Shown: in pieces, positions 36,105 through 44,961 of the stretch
Layout: every line of letters starts with the position of its first letter
Numbering within the stretch: position 1 is the first letter of the stretch
NCBI RefSeq assembly: GCF_001039355.2
Contig: NW_019774180.1
Coordinates: 766,222 to 811,182, forward strand
From: Lingula anatina
Lineage: Eukaryota > Brachiopoda > Lingulata > Lingulida > Lingulidae
Direction of reading: 5' to 3'
DNA length: 44,961 nucleotides
Notes under the pieces: model-generated
Databases searched by the model: none
What the model saw: the letters and a program-made list of their open reading frames with translations, nothing else
Told to the model about the DNA's origin: nothing
Made by a program: the position numbers and the translations under genes

Positions 36105-37605
36105 TAAACATAATCAAACTAGATTGCAGTAGAGGAATCAGAAATAGATTGCAACAGAGGAGTTTTGTAGTGGCAAGGAGCCATCAAACAAATATCATGG
36201 ATTCTATGTAGAGGCATTTATCCTGTTTTTTGCCTCTAGATGGCATAAAAAAACTATTCATATAGGAGCAAACAAAGGACTAAAACAAATAACTAATACA
36301 CATGACTAAAGCAAATGTCTTCTCACATTTGGGTCTTACTGGTTATTTCCATCACATAAATAGCTTGATGACTAAAACACCATCTGTATTATGTTTCAGT
36401 AATTTTGTAGGAGTTAACAATATGCATCCATCCATCCATCAGGTCTTGCTTGGTAATTACATGCACTAATATACTGTATGTATAACAAAAAAGGACAATC
36501 AATCTGAACCTCCTCCTGAATCTTAATGCACCTGTCCACATATGGACATATGGACATTTTATTTTCATTAGAGCAACGGGAGTAGAAGTTCTAATTGGCA
36601 GCCATGTGTATACTAAGTACATGTATCTTGTTTCATCTAAAACTGGTTCTCTGTGACAATTTTTGAAAAGTCCCTTTTAGAGGCTCCCGGGTAGTCTGCT
36701 TAGAAGTAAATGTTATGTGTTACTTTGTCTGAATACCAAGAATATAGTTATATAGAATCATTCATAAACCTACTCTAAGTATTGTACTTTTTGTGAAGGA
36801 TTTGTGGTCAGTATACACAGAAATGCACACACGAACACACTATCAAATAGAGGGAATCCGCCAATTAATATTACTGTCATATCACATAAGGGTGTGATTT
36901 TGCAAATAGTCTTCTAGAAAATGCATGTAGTCTTAAATATTTGTTTATAGTATATGTAGTTAAGTTGATAGTTAACAGCATTACCATATTTAGCTGTCTC
37001 AATTTTTTAAAAGATTTACAAACACAGCTGGGAATATTGAAATGAAGGGAACCATACTGCAGTGTACTAAGCAAATGGAAAACTGAATTATAATCCAATA
37101 TATCTAATACCCAATTTAGCCTAAATGAATTTAAACCAAAGTGTTTTAGTACTTTGAAGTGTCATTTTTGGACGGTGCAGTCAAAGCACAGCTTGAATAA
37201 CGTATGCTTTCATACTGGTGCTAATCTTGTTCCAGTTGTATGTAACATTCTCTCTGCTAGTATACTACTTAAATGACCACAAATGATGATATAACAGTAG
37301 TTAAGAACAAACTGGTGAAAAACAGCAGTCTTCTGTTTTAAGGTTTAGAAACATTAACTCTCTTAAAATTCAAACACCCATTCGAGTTGCCAGTATTTCA
37401 TTTCCGAAATTTTAAACTGTGTCATGCAATGTAGAAGATTCTAATGCCTGTAAATTTGCATTTTGTAGCAGGAGTTTGTAAGATATTTTGTAGTGTTTAT
37501 TTTTCTACTATATGATTATTACTATAAAGCAATTGTTTCCCTTGAACTGTCTCAGTTCACCATTTCATGTATAATTTCTGGTTATAAATATAAATGGTAA
37601 TCCTT

Positions 37606-37611
37606 TTTATT
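37606..37611 (-). terminator. Candidate ELL polyadenylation signal (AATAAA on the minus strand)
   Basis: TTTATT on the plus strand. If used, the ELL 3' UTR would be about 3.4 kb and would overlap the phosphatase 3' UTR tail-to-tail. Nearer variant signals are possible. Confidence 0.3.
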
Positions 37612-37832
37612 TAAGGACTCACTTTACCAGACTCATTTTTAACATTGTGTTCACACCAAATTGTTGGTACAATTATTGCAGATATAACTGAATAATTCAG
37701 TTGATAACACGCCCCCTGCCCCTGAAAAAATTGGAAATGGGAATATACCTGAGGGAAGGACAAAGATGCCACAAATAAAAGTTTAATCCATAATTTGATC
37801 AAACATTTTAAATGAACAAATACTGTTAAAAA

Positions 37833-37838
37833 AATAAA
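37833..37838 (+). terminator. Candidate phosphatase polyadenylation signal (AATAAA)
   Basis: It is the first canonical plus-strand AATAAA I noticed after the stop at 35880, implying a ~2 kb 3' UTR that contains the perfect palindrome. A weaker variant signal nearer the stop could be used instead. Confidence 0.3.
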
Positions 37839-40800
37839 ATTGCAACTCATAATATTCATTTGCAAAGTAAGCTTTTGTTTATTGCTCACATTATTGGGAA
37901 TATCGGTCCTGCAACACAACCATGTTGTACAGAAAAATACAACAAAATTGAGGGCCAGAGTCAAATAGATTGCACAGTTTCTCTTCCATATAAATGCATT
38001 TTACACTATGCTGGTGCTCTCCATAGGATCATCTATCACTGGTACTTCACATAAAGTATTACACTAAGAATAGTCTTAGCAAGAGAATGCCTTTTCCCTT
38101 TTGAAAACTTAATTTGTTCTTCTTTTTCACTACTGCTGCCATTAGGCATGGGCATTATCTGGCAGGAAATTTGTCTGTTAGTGAATTCCACTTTGGTAAC
38201 TCATACCAAAAGGGATATTTTCTGCTTTTTGGTTCAAATGTTTATCTAGTACAAAATATAATAAGGATTTAAAAATTATTTTCCAACTAGAATGCTAAGA
38301 ATTGCAATATTCAGAATAACTGTAAATTTGTTTACAGAATATAGCCATGTAAAATATAGCTAATTAAAAATGAAATAAATACACAAATAATTCTGCAAAT
38401 TTTGATTTCACTCTACAATTTATGGCTTAGGCTGCACAAAATTTAAATATTCAAAATGCTTAAAGTAATGAGTGCCTTCTGAAATATGTAAATTGTGAAG
38501 TCAATATAGAATTGGTGCAAATGGCTAGTTCTATGATACTGTCAGGCAATTCACATAGATTTCTCAACTCGCTCAATCATATGGAGACTTTTAGATCTAG
38601 TGATGTAAATAAAAACACATGATTTTTGTGTACAACCATTTTTCATGTCTAAAATACCTTCCCCTGTTGCACTTGAACATCCCCCTCCCCAAAGAAGTTT
38701 TTTACTTAATATGTTAAGGTATTTACAATAACTTTGTCAAGATTATCAAGTAAATTCTTAAATTTCTTAACTAAATATCCAGTACCGTTGTTTGTGGAAA
38801 TCACTGTCCTTCTGGAGAGCACCTGGCAAGAACAAAATGGAAATGCACCATTTCTTAAATCAAGAATGAGCAGTTTTTCAAAGTTTTTTTTTGGTACCCA
38901 TGAAAAGATACAAATGTTGCAATTTGATGCAGTGCTAGAGTAATGGCAGTAAATGCCCTTGACATTCAGCAATGTGTTTCTGAAGATACTTGCTCGAAAT
39001 GTCTATAAGAACAGCCTGTCAAAATCACAGAATAAATCTACAACTGCAAAAATACAACACATTTTAGGACTAATGCCTTAACATCTCTCTATTTTGCCCC
39101 CACATTATATCTATCATAATAAAGACAAATGTGATAATTTAGTCCTAAAATTAGCTTGACATATAAAGCCATTTAGATTTTGTGTATGGTACATTTTCCA
39201 AGTGGGGTTCAAACCTGCTACACAAAAAGCATTCCTAGAATATGTTACAGATTTGTTGTATTTACATACATGAATTGATAACTTTCTGCATATGTTAGGA
39301 CAGTTCTTACATCTAAAATTATTTTCAACAAAGTGAAAATTACACCACACTTAAAGGGAAATTCCTCCTGAAATGGGTGCTTAGTCACTTGCGATTCTAC
39401 TTTCCAGGTCTTCACACTTCTAAGAACCTCTTATTCTTAGAAGAACTGATGAACATGAGTATACATATATATATGTAATTTTTTTGTTTTTAAAGTGAAA
39501 AAAAAATAATTAAAAGTAAGCAAGCAAAACCAAAGATGGGGCAAATGACCAATCATTTGATGTCAGTTTTGAACAGAGACCTCTCCAAACAATGTTTCTC
39601 CACATAATACTGAAATACCTGCTACAATGTGTACAAACTGGGTAAAATCAACTCACTGATTTTGTCAAAACTGCTTATGAAAGATATGAAATATACGTCA
39701 TACTCGTTCTTTAACATTTTGTTCCATGCCTAGAAGAATGTAGAATTTCATGATCCAAACCTAAGTGTCTTTGTACACAGTGCAGCAGTTCAAACAATGA
39801 TGGATAAGATTTCTGTGCAACAATAAAGAGGGTTATCATTCCAAGCAAGTCAATTTTCAATTCAAACTATCTGTTTACATCATTTGGACAATATTCCCAA
39901 AAGAAGAGCAAAGCCTGCTCATAGGAAAAAATAATATCAGTATTGTGATAATGATCACAAAATAATTCACATTTGGCATGTGTTTAATTATTTTTTTTTA
40001 CTCATAATTTTACTTCTTTGATTGTGGCAGTTACAACAAAAAGAGCACTTCTCACACAGTGAGAGAGACAAAAAAAAGCAAGACAACTTGGTCCACAGCC
40101 ATTCCAACAAAAAGCTGCAACAATAAAAGAAATAAATACTTTTATGGTGTTAAACTGCATACACATATTAAACAGAAAAAAGAACCAATCATTAAATGAA
40201 CATAATAACACAAACTTCAACCGAAGATTGAATTTAACTTTTAAATAGAACTCCATAATCTGTCATTTGTTCTAACCTTTTGCTTATTTAATGTGTATGG
40301 AAATACATTTACAAGTTAAGTTTTTTTTGCATATTAATACTGAAATAAAATGGGGCTACATTTCATCCCTGGTGATTTATAGTGGGCTGCTTGTTCACAA
40401 AGTTGCAGACAGATACACTACCCATCATTACACATAAAAATGAAACGAAAATTATGAGCATCTTCACAGTCAGTTTGTAAATAGAGACTTCACATTGCTG
40501 TAAAAAAGATTATGCTACCTGATCAGATGAATTTAACCTGTAAGTTAGTATCTGAAGTTTAAGAAATGTACTAAAATTCCAACATTTGATATATGAAACC
40601 CATTCGTGATATCTTCTGCCTCCCAATGAACAAGAGCAATCATAGAATGTGCAATAATAAAAAAAAAAAATACATGTAATCTTGAGCTCTATGAGCCAAT
40701 GCACAAAGTTAATGTTACATATACAAAGCACCTCAAAATAATGTCCTGGAAATATCTGTTACGAATATAACCTGTATGGGTGATTTTACGACTTATATCA

Positions 40801-41066
40801 TAACTTTATCTCTACAAGAAGTGTATATCACAGATTTAACTCACTTTAGCAGCTATAGCAATGTGGTGTAATGGAGGGTTCTTTTTGGGGTGATTTCAAT
40901 TCATACTTAATATCTCCTTTGCAGGGGTTTAGGCAAAAAATGTAAGGATCAAGAAGTTTTCTTTCAGCAGAGATTGTATCCATTGTTGGTCATATTAGAT
41001 ATGTCATGACAAGACCCTGACATACAGTGCCATCTATTGGTCAGGTGTTGAGAAAAAGGACCAGAG

Positions 41067-44000
41067 CTAGGAGTCTTCATGAAGGGACTGGTCATATTCC
41101 TGTATTAATCGTTTAATGTGTCCTAGTTTAGTGTGCAAGTAGTCAACTTCCTTCTTCTCTTCCATGTATTTTGAGTCATTCTTCATGCCCTTGTATTCTC
41201 TGTAGATTTTGTCACGGATTTTCTGCAAAAATAAAATCAGGATCCAGTTTTAAGGAAAATTTTTTAAATGAAAATTCAATTTTAAATGGCAAACATTATG
41301 AAATGTAAATAATAAAATACTGAATAAATAAACCATCTAATGCATCTGTAACTATCTATCTAACATTAATGGACAACCAATTAGAATAACAGTTCATAGT
41401 ACAATATAAGACAACATGAAAAGCAGCATTATCAAATTAGAGTATCACCAGAAACATTGATGCAACTTAATCAACAATAAAAATGACAAATTCAAGGTCA
41501 GACAAGAGCAACTAAGTTCTTATGTAAGCAGGGAGAATACCTTGCACTGACCATTTGCTGTGCTCATATATTCATATAACATTTAAAAAATTAATAATAG
41601 TTTGCCATCTCCTCGAAATTAATGTTTTTCAGAATCAAATCAATGTTTATCACAGTCTTCTGTGCCTGGTTTAAACAGCATTTTTTAGAAACACTTGTCA
41701 AAGTATCTCCCTCCCCTTGATTTGGGACCTACAGTCCAGTGATAAAAGCATTATATGATAATGAAGATATCAGGAGTTCAACCACTTGCCAAAAGGATAA
41801 ATTTGGAAAGGTAATCCCCTCTGACATATAGCATTTTTATGTTAATACACTTTCCAAATAACTCTTCAAATTTGTAACACCAACATTGTGTACTGAAGAT
41901 GATTCTTTATGAACTCCAAATAGATTGCTATTTGGAAATGTACAAAAACTTGGCAAAACTATTATAAATATCCTATATCAACTTCTCAGCGTTCTTATTT
42001 AAATGTCCATGTGATGCCCCTTTACATGAACATTCACTCATTTCCTGTGTCAAATCATCTTAGAGGTTAGGATATGTTGAAACATTCACCTCATACTCCT
42101 CTGTGCCAGGTTTGGACTTGTAGAGCTGTTCTTGGAGCTCTCGGAACTTCTTGGAAACTTTCTCCACACTAGCATGTATCCCCCTGTAGTGGTCGTACTG
42201 TTGGTTGAAGTCCTCCTTGTACCTCCTCCGCTGCTCTTGGGAGTTGATCATGGTGTACTGACTGGAAAGTATAAAAGTATCAGCAACTACAGTTTCAACT
42301 GTCTTAAATGCACATTCATTATCACAATTTTCAACTATCTTTAAATGTAATGTCCTTGTAATGCCCTTGTATGCAAGACAAACTTGTGAATGATCTATTC
42401 TATCCATATAGCTTCTAGTTGTGAACTTGAATTAAAATTTTTCATAAATAAAAGTTGAAAACTTAGATAGCTGACAAGGGGGAGAAAAGACATAACTAAA
42501 CTGCACTCATAAAACTTAAAATATGGAAAAAATCAGGAAAAGAATATGCTTTCACAGTAAATCTTGTCTGCTTACAGGATGTAGTCTGGGGTGTCTGAGG
42601 TGGATGAAGCTAAGGCCCGACTGCTTCCTTTGTTCTCTTTAAAAGAAGAAAAAAAAACTGTTATACATCAAAATAGCAACCACTTTTGATAATATTTCTG
42701 TTTTCAAATAGCAAAACTGTTTACATTTTGTGAACCATATCTGAATTTTGTTAAGAACCAATCTAAACACAGAAAAAAATAAAAGCCCTCCTTGTTTTGA
42801 CATTTTAATGGAAAAGTTCCTAGACAAAATCCATTAAATAAGTGTGCAGTAAGAGCTGGTGCTTTTTTTCCTGGCAAAGCCTGCATCAAAAAACAACAAA
42901 GGTATGTCACAACATAAGAAACCAAATCAGAGTTAATGTATTTTTTATGTAAACTCTTGTTTAACCTCACAAGTGCCTCTCTCCACAAAAAAATGCAACT
43001 ACTTAGGCCAAGTTTTATGGAGTTATAACGGTAACCTGAAGACAGCCAACTGGTAGTTCAAAATAAGAGAGAAGTTAACTGAATGACACTAAATACAGAG
43101 CATCATGTATTATCAAACAATAGAATAACTGCAGATTTCTACTGCAGTGTTGAAAGACTGCCAATTCACTGCAATTATTATTTATGTTATGTGGTAAATT
43201 TTTTATTGAGATATAAAAATAGGTGTTAAGATATTACAAATGGCAATTTCTTTTAACCGCCTACTTGTATACTGCGATTGTTTTTTGTACCATGTCTGTC
43301 ATTTGACTTCCTACCTTCATCTGTCTTAATATGGCTGGAATCTGGAGTAGTTGTGGTCACTTCATATTTGTCTGGACTATAATGACCATTGACAGTAGCC
43401 TTGCTGGAAGAATGGGCTATTCTCTGTTTTTTACTAGGCTGGTCTAACTCACTGATGCTGCTACTACTGCCTCTTTTCTGAAAGTAAAAAGAAATTACCA
43501 TTTTTATATAAAGTTGCCTCAGGGTGACCTGTTACCAAGCAACCCAGACAAGGTGCATTGTGTTACCAAGCAACTGAGACAAGGTGGCCCATGTTACCAA
43601 GCAACCAAGACAAGGTGGCCTGTGTTACCAAGCATCCAAGACAAGGTGGCCTGTGTTACCAAGCAGCCAAGACAACAAAAAATGACCTGTGTTGACTAAC
43701 CTGTGAAGAGGGTGGACTATGAGCAGTACTAGTTGGGGATACAGATGGAGATCTTGTGGGAGTGCCATTGCTTTCATGCGGCCTACGCCTGAAATATAGC
43801 AACAAAAACCAATTAATTTATGCAATTTAATTATCCAAAAGCATTAATTTTTTTTTTTTTTGTAAATGTTTTCTGTAAATGCAAGTTGTCTGCTTGTGTA
43901 TAGTTGCACAGAATCTAATAACATATATCAATTACACTAAAAACCATTGATAAAGAATTAAATATAACAAAATCTTCAAATACTGATTGAATATCATCTC

Positions 44001-44234
44001 AATTTACTACAATTGCACTGCAAGATAAGTACATAAGTCACTGTATCTGTTTTTTTTTCCAGATTTTTTACCTTTTCAATAGCTGCTTGTCTGTTTCTGT
44101 ATAAAATGGCCAGTCTGGTTTCACACTATCATATAGATGTTTAGCTAAAGTATATGTATTTTCCCTTGGGGAAAAGTGAGCTACTTGCTGTAATATGGAA
44201 CCTAATGAATTCTTGTCTTTTTCTTTAATACCAT
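41067..44234 (-). CDS. ELL: RNA polymerase II elongation factor ELL family, C-terminal six exons (5' part off the window)
   Basis: Exons in transcript order: 44234-44072, 43788-43701, 43477-43315, 42636-42576, 42261-42090, 41222-41067 (stop TAG 41069-41067). All junctions are GT-AG; the 803 nt stay in one frame and give 266 residues. The first exon encodes LGSILQQVAHFSP...KPDWPFYTETDKQLL, the end of the conserved ELL amino-terminal domain. Next come Ser/Pro/Lys-rich linkers (RRRPHESNGTPTRSPSVSP; SKKQRIAHSSSKA, a possible nuclear localisation signal). The last three exons (PDYILQYTMINSQEQRRRYK to HIKRLIQEYDQS) form the occludin/ELL homology domain, a helical hairpin. ELL proteins act in the nucleus in super- and little-elongation complexes, suppressing Pol II pausing. 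The gene converges on the phosphatase gene. Confidence 0.93.
43525..43680. repeat. 31-bp minisatellite, ~5 copies, in an ELL intron
   Basis: GTTACCAAG begins at 43531, 43562, 43593, 43624 and 43655, an exact 31-bp period. The unit is GTTACCAAGCAAC, then CAGACAAGGTG and a variable tail. It fills most of the 223-bp intron between ELL exons 43788-43701 and 43477-43315. The first three units carry GTTACCAAGCAAC, which fits the RFX X-box consensus GTNRCC-N(0-3)-RGYAAC; the last two units have one changed base each (GCATC, GCAGC). Confidence 0.92.
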
Positions 44235-44237
44235 CTG

Positions 44238-44312
<75 letters not shown>
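44238..44312. repeat. Poly(A) plus (AT)n repeat at an ELL acceptor
   Basis: About 16 A and then about 29 AT units. On the minus strand this reads (AT)n, T-tract, CAG, so it forms the polypyrimidine tract of the ELL exon starting at 44234. Confidence 0.93.
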
Positions 44313-44316
<4 letters not shown>

Positions 44317-44783
44317 TATTTTTAAAAAACCCTTATAGGGCTCTCTTTCACAAATACGACATTGTCTAAAAATATGGAAGTTTAAACAACATAAAATATT
44401 CTTATGTTTGTATAATTAATTTACTGAGAGAAAGGGAGATGTTGAGCTGGTGGGATAATTATGGAAAGATAACCAAGTCCCTTTTGACTGGGCACTGGCC
44501 ATCAAGAGGGTCAGCAGTGGAATGGGTCATCCCCATTTAACTTATTTATGCAAAATATGATCTTTAGCAAAAGCAATTTTCAACAGGCAGCGAGTGCAAT
44601 CAAGCAGACTTGGTAAGAACAATTAACATTTCTACCCTTCCATCCAACCCTGAACACCTCCTACACATTACCACAAAGGTATTTTTTCTATATCCCCAGA
44701 TTACATATATAACAATTATCAGCTTACAGGCATTTTTTTGTATAACTCGCCTTATGCCATATTGATTATCCTTTTAATTTCAG

Positions 44784-44906
44784 CGACTTTACAGACGTTT
44801 GAAAGCTAAATCAAGATTTGAAGCATGGTCAGCCAAAGACTACTATGCTCCAATTTATGACAATATACATAAAGACTTTTTACATCTAGCAGCTAACATA
44901 AACTGA
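44784..44906 (+). CDS. Unrecognised terminal-exon-like ORF, antisense to an ELL intron
   Basis: After a good acceptor (CTTTTAATTTCAG, ending at 44783) an open frame of 40 codons runs to TGA at 44904-44906, beginning RLYRRLKAKSRFEAWS and ending HLAANIN. A canonical AATAAA follows at 44935-44940. The composition (W, Y, K, R, D mixed) looks protein-like. A possible upstream 26-nt mini-exon (44587-44612, ending TTG before GTAAGAAC) would join in phase. I do not recognise the protein. It could be the last exon of a nested gene, a fragment of a transposon ORF, or chance. Confidence 0.35.
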   Translation, partial: RLYRRLKAKSRFEAWSAKDYYAPIYDNIHKDFLHLAANIN

Positions 44907-44961
44907 ATTTCTGGCATTTCAGTTGTGTAAGCTAAATAAACTAGAGGATCAGAGAGGCGAT

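Larger units (their letters stand above)
36126..41066. other. Convergent intergenic region / 3' UTRs of the phosphatase (+) and ELL (-)
   Basis: No convincing exon on either strand. The nearly 5 kb between the stop codons (35880 and 41067) holds AATAAA signals for both strands (37606-37611 minus, 37833-37838 plus) in the wrong order for separation, so the transcripts may overlap. Short ORFs here lack splice context. Confidence 0.55.

Noticed and set aside
36877-37420. Minus-strand stretch faintly like a LINE C-terminal region (CKSFKKLRQLN, LKHFGLNSF)
   Set aside because: Stops interrupt it and no RT landmark is clear; a translated search against LINE proteins would be decisive.
43514-43699. 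61-codon ORF with repeated peptide
   Set aside because: It is the plus-strand translation of the 31-bp minisatellite; 31 is not a multiple of 3, so the repeat shifts frame and coding is unlikely.

Overview
This is animal nuclear DNA. It is AT-rich, with short exons in long GT-AG introns, microsatellites, small inverted-repeat transposons and a decayed non-LTR retrotransposon. The monofunctional peptidylglycine alpha-hydroxylating monooxygenase, the ELL homologue and the receptor phosphatase suggest an invertebrate. A lophotrochozoan (mollusc, annelid or brachiopod) is my best guess from overall style; no single diagnostic feature fixes the phylum. No bacterial, organellar or viral gene was seen.

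Layout. 1-5640: intergenic, with a small MITE (425-597) and a nested pair of inverted-repeat elements (2791-3545). 5640-16692 (+): complete PHM gene, 10 coding exons, 419 aa, with a possible CRE-bearing promoter and 5' UTR exon; intron 7 holds a ~0.96 kb TIR element and the 3' UTR starts with a ~0.5 kb MITE. 17217-24755: intergenic, with a CA repeat, a 166-bp MITE, a perfect 62-bp-arm palindrome and a broken LINE on the minus strand. 24756-35880 (+): complete receptor-type protein tyrosine phosphatase, 12 coding exons, about 1044 aa (signal peptide, Ser/Thr-rich mucin-like ectodomain, possible SEA-like module, one TM helix, one PTP domain). Its first coding exon lies in a 144-bp tandem duplication. 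A second perfect palindrome (57-bp arms) follows the stop codon. 41067-44234 (-): the last six exons of an ELL-family RNA polymerase II elongation factor, convergent with the phosphatase; its 5' part lies beyond the right edge. 44784-44906 (+): an unrecognised terminal-exon-like ORF antisense to ELL.

The three genes are not an operon or a visible pathway: PHM amidates neuropeptides in the secretory lumen, the phosphatase is a plasma-membrane receptor, and ELL acts in the nucleus. The most interesting points are the natural Asp-to-Ile change in the phosphatase WPD loop beside an intact Cys/Arg P-loop, the duplicated signal-peptide exon, the two perfect palindromes whose spacers repeat arm sequence, an intronic 31-bp minisatellite whose unit carries an RFX X-box-like motif, and a nested transposon insertion whose empty site is also in the window. 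All exon boundaries were set by eye from splice consensus plus reading-frame closure; no alignment or transcript data were used.
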